Assembly: GCF_902859585.1 (NCBI RefSeq)
Contig: NZ_CADIJM010000003.1
Span: forward strand, 124,001 to 188,000
Direction of reading: 5' to 3'
DNA length: 64,000 bases
From: Achromobacter animicus
GTDB taxonomy: Bacteria; Pseudomonadota; Gammaproteobacteria; Burkholderiales; Burkholderiaceae_B
The notes below the pieces were generated by a model that was given only the letters and a program-made list of their open reading frames with translations, was not told where the DNA came from and did not search any database. Positions 48,264 to 56,548 of the stretch are shown here, one piece after another (position 1 is the first letter of the stretch; every line of letters begins with the position of its first letter). Position numbers and translations under genes: made by a program.

Positions 48264-48725
48264 ATGACGCGCATCGACTTCGCCTTCGGCGCGCCGGACC
48301 GCCTGCGCATGGCCTGCCAGGTCGTGCGCAAGCGCGTCCTGGCCGGGCAGCGGCTGGTGGTGTACTGTAAAGACGGTTCGCGCCTGTCCGCGTTCGACCG
48401 GATGCTGTGGGCGTTCGACGACACGGCCTTCGTGCCGCACGTGCTGGCAAATGATTCGCTGGCCGCTGAAACTCCGGTGGTGCTCACCGCCGGGGATCCG
48501 CTGCAGGCCCTGCAGTCGGCGGGGCAGCCCGACCAGCCCCAGCCCTGGCTGCTGAACCTCGACGACGATTGTCCGCCCGGGTTCGATGCTTTCGAACGCC
48601 TTCTGGAAATCGTCTCGGACGACCCCGACGACAAGCAGGCGGCCCGGCAGCGCTGGCGAACCTACCTGACGGCCGGTCATACGCCGCAAAGCCACGACCT
48701 GAGCCGCAAGGCCCAAAGCGGCTGA
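48264..48725 (+). CDS. holC: DNA polymerase III chi subunit
   Basis: 153 residues. HolC (chi) links the clamp loader to single-strand binding protein. The beta-proteobacterial form is seen in TRIDFAFGAPDRLRMACQVVRKRVLAGQRLVVYC, KDGSRLSAFDRMLWAFDDTAFVPHV and the late GFDAFERLLEIVSDDPDDKQAARQRWRTYL. Genes pepA-holC in this order are conserved in proteobacteria. It is 22 bases after pepA and 52 before the next gene, so all three are probably one operon. Confidence 0.93.
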   Translation: MTRIDFAFGAPDRLRMACQVVRKRVLAGQRLVVYCKDGSRLSAFDRMLWAFDDTAFVPHVLANDSLAAETPVVLTAGDPLQALQSAGQPDQPQPWLLNLDDDCPPGFDAFERLLEIVSDDPDDKQAARQRWRTYLTAGHTPQSHDLSRKAQSG

Positions 48726-48777
48726 ACCGTCCCACGCGCGCCCGCGCGCCGCGCTCCACCAGACTACGGGAGTTTCC

Positions 48778-49245
48778 ATGCCCGCTCGCCCATCCGACCC
48801 CGGCATCCCCACCCTGACCCATCGGGCCGAACCCTCGTTCCACGACCCGGCCGACGACGACGCCGATGCGCCGCTCTTGACCGAACTGGCCGACGAGGCG
48901 GGTCCGGTGTACGAAAACGACCCCTATGAACATGACCCGTTTCCCGTCCTGACGGACGTGGCCGGCGACGACCAGCCGCCGGTGTTGCCGGTCTCGCGGA
49001 CGTCCGAGCCGGCGGCCCCGCTTGCAGCGCCAACGACCACCCCGGCGGCGCCTGCGCCAGCGGCCGCCCCCGCGCGCCCCGCCCCGCTGCCCGACGCCAC
49101 CGTGCTCGCCGCGCGCCTGCAGGCCGAGGTCGAACAGCTCATGCAGCAGGCGCTTGCCGATGCGGTCAAGCAGCTTCAGGCGCGCATGGATGCGGAATTG
49201 CCTGCTATTGTTTCCCGCGTGCTCAATGAGGTTCGGCGAGGGTGA
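48778..49245 (+). CDS. DUF2486-like low-complexity protein
   Basis: 155 residues. Residues 1-75 are acidic with IPTLTHRAEPSF and PLLTELADEA segments, the middle (about 78-105) is a proline/alanine-rich linker, and the C-terminal 50 residues form a predicted amphipathic helix (LQAEVEQLMQQALADAVKQLQ). A protein of this type next to holC is known in Burkholderiales as DUF2486. No function is established. GGGAG precedes the ATG. Confidence 0.75.
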   Translation: MPARPSDPGIPTLTHRAEPSFHDPADDDADAPLLTELADEAGPVYENDPYEHDPFPVLTDVAGDDQPPVLPVSRTSEPAAPLAAPTTTPAAPAPAAAPARPAPLPDATVLAARLQAEVEQLMQQALADAVKQLQARMDAELPAIVSRVLNEVRRG

Positions 49246-49390
49246 TCCTACGCCATGCGCAGGATCAATTTGCCCTGCAACGGGCAGTCCTACTTCTTTC
49301 TCAAACTGGATTCTTCAGGGAACTGTAAGGTATCCTTCGCATCTAAGCCTTCTAGGCAATCACCATATTTGCCGCATACAGGAGTTCTCC

Positions 49391-50101
49391 ATGAACGAAT
49401 ATCGTCCGTCCCCTTTTAACCGTTCCGGCTCTGTCGCCGGCGCGCCGGGCGAGGTCGCTCGCAACCAGGTCCTGCGCAACACGTACTGGCTTCTGGCCCT
49501 GTCGCTGATCCCGACAGTGCTGGGCGCGGCGGTCGGCCTCTACACCGGCATCAACCGCGTCATGGGCGCCAGCCCCGGCCTGTCGGCCATCGTCTTCCTG
49601 GTCGGCGCCTTCGGCCTGATGTTCGCCATTGAAAAGAACAAGAACAGCTCGCTGGGCGTCGTCCTGCTGCTGGCCTTCACGTTCTTCATGGGCGTCATGC
49701 TGTCGCGCCTGCTTGGCTTCGTGATGGGCATGAGCAACGGCTCGCAGCTCGTCATGACGGCGTTCGGCGGCACCGCAATCGTGTTTGGCACCATGGCCAC
49801 GCTGGCCACGACCATCAAGCGCGATCTGTCGGGCTTGCAGAAATTCCTGTTCATCGGCGCCGTCGTGATCCTGGTTGCCGCGCTGGCCAACATCTTCCTG
49901 CAACTGCCGGCCCTGATGCTGACCATCTCGGTGCTCGCCATCGTGATCTTCTCGGCATTCATGCTGGTTGACCTGCAGCGCGTGGTCAACGGCGGCGAGA
50001 CCAACTACGTCTCCGCCACCCTGGCCATCTACCTGGACGTCTACAACGTCTTCTCGAACCTGCTGATGCTGCTGGGCATCTTCGGCGGCAACCGCGAGTA
50101 A
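49391..50101 (+). CDS. Bax inhibitor-1/YccA family membrane protein
   Basis: 236 residues with seven predicted membrane helices. The N-terminal cytoplasmic stretch (MNEYRPSPFNRSGS) is followed by VLRNTYWLLALSLIPTVLGAAVGL, and the family signature lies in TAFGGTAIVFGTMATLATTIKRDLSGLQKFLFIGA. The C-terminal helix holds DLQRVVNGGETNYVSATLAIYLDVYNVFSNLL with its conserved aspartate pair. YccA modulates FtsH proteolysis in E. coli; relatives act as calcium channels. AGGAG lies seven bases before the ATG. It ends at a strong terminator. Confidence 0.94.
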   Translation: MNEYRPSPFNRSGSVAGAPGEVARNQVLRNTYWLLALSLIPTVLGAAVGLYTGINRVMGASPGLSAIVFLVGAFGLMFAIEKNKNSSLGVVLLLAFTFFMGVMLSRLLGFVMGMSNGSQLVMTAFGGTAIVFGTMATLATTIKRDLSGLQKFLFIGAVVILVAALANIFLQLPALMLTISVLAIVIFSAFMLVDLQRVVNGGETNYVSATLAIYLDVYNVFSNLLMLLGIFGGNRE

Positions 50102-50125
50102 CGCGCCGTCGCCAGACCAGCACCG

Positions 50126-50160
50126 AAAGGGCCTGCATGCACAACATGTAGGCCCTTTTT
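50126..50160 (+). terminator. Rho-independent terminator after the YccA-like gene
   Basis: AAAGGGCCT (50126-50134) pairs with AGGCCCTTT (50150-50158), with an inner ATG/CAT pairing, and is followed by TTTTTCTTT. Confidence 0.93.
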
Positions 50161-50231
50161 CTTTGGCCTGCTTTGTTTGGCCCTCTTCCTTTGGCCCGCC
50201 TGTTCACCTTTTTCCTGCCCGGAGCTACGCC

Positions 50232-51149
50232 ATGCCCGATCGCCGCCGCTTCCTCCAGACCACCGCCAGCGCCGCCCTCCTCGGAACCGTGTGGCCGGCA
50301 TGGGCGGCTGAGCCGGCGCAAGCCATGCTCAAACGCCCGATCCCGTCGACGGGCGAAATGCTGCCCGTCGTGGGACTGGGCACCGCGGACACCTTCAACG
50401 TATCGCCGAGCGACGCGTCGGCCATGGCGCCGCTGGCCCAAGTGCTTGAAACGATGCTGAAGGCGGGCGGCACGCTGATCGACACGGCGCCCAGCTACGG
50501 CGAGGCCGAGGCCGTCACAGGCGCGTTGCTGGCGCGCGATGGCGGCCTGCGCAAGCGCGTGTTCCTGGCCACCAAGATCAGCACGCGCGGCCACGAATCC
50601 GCGATGCGCCAGGTGCGGCAGTCGCAAGAGGCGCTGCGCAGCGACAAGCTGGACCTGATCCAGGTGCACAACCTGATCGACACGCGCAACCAGCTCGCGC
50701 TGCTGCGCGACCTGAAACAGCAGGGCGTGACGCGCTACATCGGCATCACGCATTACACGGACCATGCCCACGACGATCTGACCGAGCTGGTTGAAAAGGA
50801 AAAGCCCGATTTCCTGCAGGTGAACCTGTCGATCGCCTCGCGCAGCGCTGAAAAGCGGCTGCTGCCCGCGTGCCAGGCCAATGGCGTCGCCGTGCTGATC
50901 AACCGGCCGTTCGAGGACGGCGCGCTGTTCCGCCAGGTCAAGGGGGTGGCGCTGCCCAAGCTGGCCGCCGAGATCGACTGCACTTCCTGGGCGCAGATCT
51001 TCCTGAAGTTCATCATCGGCCACCCCGCCGTCACTGCCGTCATCCCCGCCACGTCCAAGCCCGCCAACATGGCGGACAACGCGCGCGCCGGCTTTGGCCG
51101 ACAGCCCGATGCCGCGCTGCGCGACCGCATCGCCGCGCTGCTCGCCTGA
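50232..51149 (+). CDS. Aldo/keto reductase with Tat signal
   Basis: About 305 residues. The N-terminus has a twin-arginine signal (MPDRRRFLQTTASAALLGTVWPAWA), so the mature enzyme should be exported folded, probably with NADP(H) or another cofactor bound. The aldo/keto reductase barrel follows: LPVVGLGTADTF, GGTLIDTAPSYGEAE with the catalytic Asp and Tyr, VFLATKIS with the lysine, and DLIQVHNLID, where the usual histidine is kept. The substrate is unknown. GGAG precedes the ATG at 50232. Four bases separate it from the transporter gene. Confidence 0.9.
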   Translation: MPDRRRFLQTTASAALLGTVWPAWAAEPAQAMLKRPIPSTGEMLPVVGLGTADTFNVSPSDASAMAPLAQVLETMLKAGGTLIDTAPSYGEAEAVTGALLARDGGLRKRVFLATKISTRGHESAMRQVRQSQEALRSDKLDLIQVHNLIDTRNQLALLRDLKQQGVTRYIGITHYTDHAHDDLTELVEKEKPDFLQVNLSIASRSAEKRLLPACQANGVAVLINRPFEDGALFRQVKGVALPKLAAEIDCTSWAQIFLKFIIGHPAVTAVIPATSKPANMADNARAGFGRQPDAALRDRIAALLA

Positions 51150-51153
51150 CGAC

Positions 51154-52443
51154 ATGGCGCCCGCCCCCCTGTCCTGGCGCGCCCGCATGTCGCGGGCGCT
51201 GGGCATCCAGGAGGACGAACTCGCTCCCGCCGCCTGCGGCTTCGCGTTTTTCTTCTTCCTCTTTTGCGGCTATTTCATGCTGCGCCCGATCCGCGAGACG
51301 ATGGGGATCCAGGCGGGCGTAAACCAGTTGCAATGGCTGTTCACCGCCACGTTTCTTGCCACCCTGGCCGTCGTGCCCCTGTTTGGCTGGATCTCCACCC
51401 GCGTGCCGCGCGCGACGCTGGTGACCTGGGTCTATGCCATCTTCGCGCTGACCATGGTGGGCTTTGCCGCCCTACTCCACCAGCAGCCCGCTAGCGTCTG
51501 GGCGGCGCGCGCGTTCTATGTCTGGCTGTCGGTGTTCAACCTGTTCGTCGTGTCCATCGCCTGGAGCCTGATGGCCGATGTGTTTCGTATGGAATCGGCC
51601 AAGCGGCTCTTCGCGCTGATCGCGGCGGGCGCCAGCGCGGGCGGCCTGTGCGGCCCCCTGCTCGGCGCGCTGCTCGCTGGCGTGTTGGGTCCGGCTGGCC
51701 TGCTGGTGTTATCGGCCCTGCTGCTGACCGCCACGCTGCCGCTCAAGCAATGGCTGCTGGCGTGGCGCGCCGCCTCCCGGCCGGAAGTGGGCCTGCAGGA
51801 CATGCAGCGTCCCATCGAAGGCGGCATCCTCGCCGGGCTGGCGCGCATCTTCCAGTCCCGCTACCTGTTGGGCATTTCGCTGCTGGTCGTGCTGCTCGCC
51901 ACGCTGAACACGTTTCTGTACATGGAACAGGCGCGGCTGGTCGCCGATGCGTTCCCCGACACCGCCCAGCGCATCCGGGTTTTCAGCGCCCTGGATTTCA
52001 CCGTGCAGACGCTGGCATTGCTGTCGCAGATCTTCATCACCGGGCGCGTGGCCGCACGCCTGGGTTTGCAGTTCCTGCTGACCGCGGTGCCGCTTGCGGT
52101 GGCGCTGGCGTTCCTGGCGCTGGCCGCGTTCCCCGTGTTCGCCGTGCTGGCGGCCGCCATGATCCTGCGCCGCGCCGGCGAGTACGCGCTGATCCGTCCA
52201 GGGCGCGAAATGCTGTTCACGGCCGTCACGCCGGAAGACAAGTACAAGACGAAGAACGTCATCGACACCGTGGTCTATCGCGGCGGCGATGCCGCCAGCG
52301 GTTGGGTGAAGGCGGGCATCGACATGCTGGGCTACGGCGCGGCGTTGATCGCGCTGCTGGGCGCCGTGGTGGCGTTGGGTGCGGCCGCCGTCGGCTATGG
52401 ATTGGGCAAGCAGGCTGATCGGCGCAACGGCGACTTGCCTTAA
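51154..52443 (+). CDS. NTP/NDP exchange transporter-like membrane protein (Npt1/Npt2 family)
   Basis: About 429 residues with eleven or twelve membrane helices. The opening FAFFFFLFCGYFMLRPIRETMGI and AWSLMADVFRMESAKRLFALIAAGASAGGLCGPLLGA match the Npt1/Npt2 ATP/ADP-translocase-like branch of the MFS. The ending RRAGEYALIRPGREMLFTAVTPEDKYKTKNVIDTVVYRGGD is also typical. Free-living bacteria have such proteins without proven nucleotide exchange; the substrate is unknown. The ATG at 51154 follows the aldo/keto reductase stop by four bases. Confidence 0.88.
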   Translation: MAPAPLSWRARMSRALGIQEDELAPAACGFAFFFFLFCGYFMLRPIRETMGIQAGVNQLQWLFTATFLATLAVVPLFGWISTRVPRATLVTWVYAIFALTMVGFAALLHQQPASVWAARAFYVWLSVFNLFVVSIAWSLMADVFRMESAKRLFALIAAGASAGGLCGPLLGALLAGVLGPAGLLVLSALLLTATLPLKQWLLAWRAASRPEVGLQDMQRPIEGGILAGLARIFQSRYLLGISLLVVLLATLNTFLYMEQARLVADAFPDTAQRIRVFSALDFTVQTLALLSQIFITGRVAARLGLQFLLTAVPLAVALAFLALAAFPVFAVLAAAMILRRAGEYALIRPGREMLFTAVTPEDKYKTKNVIDTVVYRGGDAASGWVKAGIDMLGYGAALIALLGAVVALGAAAVGYGLGKQADRRNGDLP

Positions 52444-52450
52444 CTTTTTC

Positions 52451-52469
52451 TGAATAACCATCTTATTCA
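52451..52469. promoter_or_regulatory. Inverted repeat TGAATAA-N5-TTATTCA, candidate LysR operator
   Basis: A perfect 7-5-7 inverted repeat in the AT-rich promoter region of the Bug-deacylase-PLP operon, with LysR-type T-N11-A spacing. The LysR gene at the far end of the operon is the obvious candidate to bind it. Confidence 0.6.
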
Positions 52470-52484
52470 TCCAAACGGAAACGC

Positions 52485-52531
52485 CGATTCCCGGACGCAC
52501 AATGGCGCAGCCCTCAACGCCTCGGGAATCG
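52485..52531 (+). promoter_or_regulatory. Stem CGATTCCCG...CGGGAATCG ahead of the Bug gene
   Basis: Nine-base complementary arms at 52485-52493 and 52523-52531 end two bases before the ATG. The right arm contains GGGAA, the best ribosome-binding sequence available, so folding would hide it. Confidence 0.45.
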
Positions 52532-52533
52532 TC

Positions 52534-53490
52534 ATGAAACGCTCTGCCTGCCTTGCCGCCCTGTTGCTTTGCCTTGCCGCGCCGCACGCGCAAGCCGATT
52601 ACCCCGAACGCGCCATCACGCTGATCGTGCCGGCCGCCGCGGGCGGCAATGCCGACATCACCGCCCGCCTGATCGGTCAGGAGATGAGCCGGCTGCTCGG
52701 CCAGCCAGTCGTCGTCGAAAACCGCGTGGGCGCCGGCGGCCGCATCGGCACGCAGGCCGTGGTCCGGGCCCCCGCGGACGGCTACACCATCGGTTATGCC
52801 CACGTCGGCACGCTGGTGCTGCACCGGTACCTGTTCAAGCAGCAGCTGTACGACCTGGACCGTGACCTCAAGCCCATCGGCCTCGTTGCCGAGACCCCGA
52901 ATGTGATCGTCGTGAATGCCGCGTCGCCGTACCGCGATCTGAAAGGCTTCATCGAAGCCAGCCGGGCGCAGCCGGACCGCCTGACCATGACCTCGGCCGA
53001 TCCGGGCACGACCAGCGAAGTTGGCGTCAAGCTGTTCATCGCCCAGACCGGCGCCGCGGTTCGGCAGATCCCCTACAAGGCCACGGCCGCGCAGCTCTCG
53101 GACCTGCTGGGCGGCCATGTGGATTCCATGATGGAAAACCTGCCGCCCTTGATCGGCAACCTGAAGGACGGCCGCCTGCGCGCGCTCGCTGTCACCACCC
53201 GCAAGCGCGCCGCGTCCAACCCGGACGTGCCGACGGTGGCCGAACAAGGCTATCCGGAGTACGAGCAGTCCGCGTGGAGCGCCCTGGTTGCACCGGCAGG
53301 CACGCCCGTCGCCGCGATCTCGCGGTTGAACGCCGCGATGAATCAGGCGTTGCGCTCGGACGCGGTGAGCCGCGAGTTGCGCAGCCGCTCGCAGGAACCC
53401 CTGGGTGGCACGCCGCAGGATGTCCAGGCCCAGATCAAAAAGGAGCTGCCCAAGTGGGAAAGCATCATCAAGGCCGCCACGCTGGATTGA
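52534..53490 (+). CDS. Bug family (TctC) tripartite tricarboxylate transporter substrate-binding protein
   Basis: 318 residues with a signal peptide (SACLAALLLCLAAPHAQA). The Bug fold opens with DYPERAITLIVPAAAGGNADITARLIGQEMSRLLGQPVVVENRVGAGG in consecutive segments, followed by PADGYTIGYAHVGTLVLHRYLF and a late PTVAEQGYPEYEQSAWSALVAPAGTP. Bug proteins bind carboxylates or amino acids in the periplasm and are hugely expanded in Bordetella and its relatives, mostly without adjacent TctAB membrane genes, as here. The ligand is likely the substrate of the two downstream enzymes. Confidence 0.94.
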   Translation: MKRSACLAALLLCLAAPHAQADYPERAITLIVPAAAGGNADITARLIGQEMSRLLGQPVVVENRVGAGGRIGTQAVVRAPADGYTIGYAHVGTLVLHRYLFKQQLYDLDRDLKPIGLVAETPNVIVVNAASPYRDLKGFIEASRAQPDRLTMTSADPGTTSEVGVKLFIAQTGAAVRQIPYKATAAQLSDLLGGHVDSMMENLPPLIGNLKDGRLRALAVTTRKRAASNPDVPTVAEQGYPEYEQSAWSALVAPAGTPVAAISRLNAAMNQALRSDAVSRELRSRSQEPLGGTPQDVQAQIKKELPKWESIIKAATLD

Positions 53491-53521
53491 ACCGCGCCCG
53501 AACACCCAACGGAGCCTGCGC

Positions 53522-54511
53522 ATGGCCAACGTAACCCGCGAGGATTTCTCCGTGGCCGCCGCTACCAATGCGTCGGCTTACCGGCGCGTCACGATCCCGG
53601 TGTTGCGGATCGAGGCGGGCCCGGGGCCTGCCGTCGCGCTCATCGCAGGCGTGCACGGCGACGAATGGGAAGGCCAGGCCGCGATTCTGGATCTGTGGCA
53701 GCAGTTGCCGGAGATTCTGCAACGCGGCACGGTCTATCTGCTTCCCGCCGTCAATGCGGAAGCGTCGCTGGCCGGCACGCGGCTGTCGCCATCTGATGGC
53801 GGCAACCTGAACCGCGCTTTCCTGGGCGAACCGGCGCGCGGCTACACCGAAAGCATCGCGGCGGCCTTGGAGGCTCGGCTGCTTCCCCGGGTGCAGGCCA
53901 TGGTGGACGTGCACAGCGGCGGCGCGTCGCTGCGCTACCTGCCGTCATCGGTCATCACCCGCTACGGCAACGATGCGTATGACGAGCGTCTGCCGGCGCT
54001 CGCGCGGGCATTCGGACTGCCCGACTGCGTGTTCTTTCGCGGCGGCGAGGCCGGGTCCATGCCGGCGGCGGCCAGCCGTCACGGCGTGCTGCGGCTTTCG
54101 GCCGAGATCGGCGGCGGCCGGGAAACCAGCCAATCGCTGGCGGACAGCTGCCGCGACGGGCTGCTGGGCTGCCTGGCAGAGTTGGGGTTGCTGTCCCGTC
54201 CCGAGTCTGCACACCCCGCCCAGGACGCGCAGGTCCGCCTCTACGACCTGGACACCCCCGCCGCGACGCTGCGTGCCCGCGAGTCCGGCGTGTTCGTTCC
54301 CGCCGTGGAGCTGGGACAATCCGTGGCCGCGCAGCAGCCCATCGGCCGCCTGATCGAACCGGCACGGCCCAACGTCCCTCCGCGCCCATTGCTCAGCCCA
54401 CAGGCGGGCACCGTGGTCTGCCTGCGTCCCATCGCGCGCAGTGACGACGGCGATTGCCTGCTGCAGGTCGCGCCCGCTCTTCCCTTGGACTCCCTTGCTT
54501 CAAGATACTGA
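53522..54511 (+). CDS. Succinylglutamate desuccinylase/aspartoacylase family deacylase (DoeB-like)
   Basis: About 329 residues, a zinc-dependent amidohydrolase of the AstE/AspA group. The zinc ligands are visible in AGVHGDEWEGQAAIL (His and Glu) and DVHSGGASLRYLPSSV (His). RLSPSDGGNLNRAFLG and RLSAEIGGG match best the DoeB branch, which deacetylates N-acetyl-diaminobutyrate in ectoine breakdown. Other ectoine genes are absent, so an N-acyl amino acid of unknown kind is a safer guess. It starts 31 bases after the Bug gene and ends three bases before the PLP enzyme. Confidence 0.88.
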   Translation: MANVTREDFSVAAATNASAYRRVTIPVLRIEAGPGPAVALIAGVHGDEWEGQAAILDLWQQLPEILQRGTVYLLPAVNAEASLAGTRLSPSDGGNLNRAFLGEPARGYTESIAAALEARLLPRVQAMVDVHSGGASLRYLPSSVITRYGNDAYDERLPALARAFGLPDCVFFRGGEAGSMPAAASRHGVLRLSAEIGGGRETSQSLADSCRDGLLGCLAELGLLSRPESAHPAQDAQVRLYDLDTPAATLRARESGVFVPAVELGQSVAAQQPIGRLIEPARPNVPPRPLLSPQAGTVVCLRPIARSDDGDCLLQVAPALPLDSLASRY

Positions 54512-54514
54512 CCC

Positions 54515-55615
54515 ATGCAGATGAACCCCAGATTGACCGGCCTGCGCTGCATCCGCTGCGCAACCCTCTGGCCCGCGGGCGACTATCCCGAAGGCTGCCC
54601 TTCGTGCCTGGCGGCTGGACACCCCGCCACCCTGGAGTGCCAATACGACGCGCCGTCGCAGGACGGCGGCATACCCCTGCCGGTGCTGTCGGCCGTGACG
54701 TTGGGCGAAGGCGGCACCCCATGCCTGTCCGCGCCCGACCTGGCACACGAAGAAGGCGTGGGCGCGCTGTGGCTCAAGTGCGAAAGCGCCAATCCCACCG
54801 GCAGCCACAAGGACCGCATGTCGGCGCAACTGGTCTCGCGCGCGCGCCTGGCCGGCGCCACGCGCGTCGCGGCGGCCTCCAGCGGCAATGCGGGCGTGTC
54901 GCTGGCAGCCTACTGCGCGGCGGCCGGTTTGCAGGCCGACATCGCCATCACCCACAACTGCCCCCCGCTGCAGCGCGAAGCCATGGAGCGCTTCGGCGCA
55001 CGGCTGCGCGCCTTCGAAGACAGTCTGGGCCGCTGGCCGTACGTGGCCGACCTGTGCCGCAACCACGGCGCGTTCGCGGGCACCAATTACCTGAATCCGC
55101 CGGTGGGCACGCATCCGTACGGCGTCGAGGGCTACAAGCCGATCGCTCAGGAAATCCTGGACGACTGCGGTCTGCCCACGGACATCGTCGTCCCGACCGC
55201 GCGCGGCGACCTGCTGTGGGGCATCTTCCTGGGCTGGCAGCACCTGCTTCAGACCGGACGCATCGCCCGACTGCCCCGGCTGCACGCCGTGGAACCCTAC
55301 GCCCGCCTGTCGCGCGCGCTGGAAACCGGCGATGCCCGTGGCCAATGGGAAAGCGCGACGCAGCAGTATTCCATTGCGGGCGGCACGTGCACGCTGCAAG
55401 CATTGGAAGCCCTGTCGCGGTCGGAAGGCATGCCGGTGGAGACCTCCGACGCGCAAGCCGGGCAGGCTCGGCAACGCCTGGAGCGCATGGGACTGGGCGC
55501 GGAACTGTCGTCGGCCGCCGCGCTGGCGGCCGTCGCGCGGCTCAGGCGGGCCGGCAAGCTCGATGCGGAATCTAACGTGGTGCTGATGCTGACGTCCGAC
55601 GGCCGCCGGGGCTGA
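54515..55615 (+). CDS. Threonine synthase-like PLP-dependent lyase
   Basis: 366 residues of fold-type II PLP enzyme. The N-terminus carries a rubredoxin-like CIRC...CPSC knuckle (GLRCIRCATLWPAGDYPEGC) seen in some threonine synthases. The PLP lysine is in CESANPTGSHKDRMSA, and AASSGNAGVSLAAYCAAAGL is the phosphate-binding region. Whether it acts on phosphohomoserine, threonine or 2,3-diaminoacids cannot be told. It is three bases from the deacylase gene, so the pair may cleave an N-acyl amino acid and then process the freed amine. Eight bases beyond its stop is the convergent LysR gene. Confidence 0.85.
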   Translation: MQMNPRLTGLRCIRCATLWPAGDYPEGCPSCLAAGHPATLECQYDAPSQDGGIPLPVLSAVTLGEGGTPCLSAPDLAHEEGVGALWLKCESANPTGSHKDRMSAQLVSRARLAGATRVAAASSGNAGVSLAAYCAAAGLQADIAITHNCPPLQREAMERFGARLRAFEDSLGRWPYVADLCRNHGAFAGTNYLNPPVGTHPYGVEGYKPIAQEILDDCGLPTDIVVPTARGDLLWGIFLGWQHLLQTGRIARLPRLHAVEPYARLSRALETGDARGQWESATQQYSIAGGTCTLQALEALSRSEGMPVETSDAQAGQARQRLERMGLGAELSSAAALAAVARLRRAGKLDAESNVVLMLTSDGRRG

Positions 55616-55623
55616 TTCCCGGG

Positions 55624-56532
55624 CTACACACCAAACCGATCGACCAGCGGCGCCAGTGCGCCGCGCAGGCACGTCGCCCAGAACTTACCGGCTTCGGACA
55701 ACGGGCGGCTGCCGTGCACGATCATGTGGCATTCGAAATGCACGGGCGCCTCGAGCGGCCGGTAGGTGAGGCCCACGGCCTCCATCCCCAGCGCCGTGGC
55801 CGGGTTGGCGATACCCACCCCGTGCCCGGCCAGGGCAAGCTGGCATACGGTGCTGGAATACGGCGTCTCGATCCCCACGCGCAAACTTTGACCGGCCTGA
55901 CGCAAGAGCGCGTCCAGCCGCTTGCGCGAACCGTCTTCGGCATTCAGCGCAATCACGTCGACCTCGGCCAGATGGGAGAAATTCACCGATTCCAGGCGCG
56001 CCAGCGCATGGCTGGCGGGGAACACTGCAACCGCGCGCAAGCTGGCCAGACGATGCCCGCGCAGCCCTTCGAGTTCGGATTCATCGGCCACCGCCGCCAG
56101 ATCCAATTCCCCGGACACCACCATATCGCGCAGGGTGTTGGAATCGCGGATCTGCAGGTAGAGCGGCGTATCCGGATAGCGCACGCGAAAACGCGATATC
56201 GCATCGCTGACGATTGCGCCGCTGTAGGCGTGGATGCAGCCGATGCGCAGCCGCGGCTGCGCCGCCCCGCGGATCGCCCGGATCTTGCGTCCCAGGCTTT
56301 CCAGGCCCACATTCAAGCGGCGGATCTCTTCATACAGCAGCGTGGCCTCGGGCGTGCGCTGCATGCGCTGGCGCACGCGCTCGAACAGGCGCAGCTCGAT
56401 GCTGGCTTCCAGCGCGGCCAGCGTTGCGCTGACGGTTGCAGGCGACACGTCCAGGCGCCGTGCGGCGGCGGTGACGCTTTCCGTCTCGTAGACGGTGCGG
56501 AAGGTTTCGACCTGTTTGAGCGTGAACGTCAT
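55624..56532 (-). CDS. LysR family transcriptional regulator
   Basis: 302 residues. The helix-turn-helix is MTFTLKQVETFRTVYETESVTAAARRLDVSPATVSATLAALE in consecutive segments, followed by the linker IRRLNVGLESLGRKIRAIRG. The effector domain begins LRIGCIHAYSGAIVSDAISRF and includes SGELDLAAVADESEL. It is convergent with the Bug-deacylase-PLP operon and is the likely regulator of that operon. It also starts only 16 bases after recO on the same strand, so read-through from the lepA-recO block is possible. Confidence 0.92.
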   Translation of the reverse strand: MTFTLKQVETFRTVYETESVTAAARRLDVSPATVSATLAALEASIELRLFERVRQRMQRTPEATLLYEEIRRLNVGLESLGRKIRAIRGAAQPRLRIGCIHAYSGAIVSDAISRFRVRYPDTPLYLQIRDSNTLRDMVVSGELDLAAVADESELEGLRGHRLASLRAVAVFPASHALARLESVNFSHLAEVDVIALNAEDGSRKRLDALLRQAGQSLRVGIETPYSSTVCQLALAGHGVGIANPATALGMEAVGLTYRPLEAPVHFECHMIVHGSRPLSEAGKFWATCLRGALAPLVDRFGV

Positions 56533-56548
56533 GAGGCCGGCGGGGGGA

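Noticed and set aside
45572-48634. A 1,020-codon minus-strand open frame covering lptF, pepA antisense and part of holC
   Set aside because: Only the last 367 codons match a protein family (LptF, starting MSLFKRS at 46675). The upstream part is the antisense shadow of pepA and holC, with histidine/arginine/glycine-rich composition.
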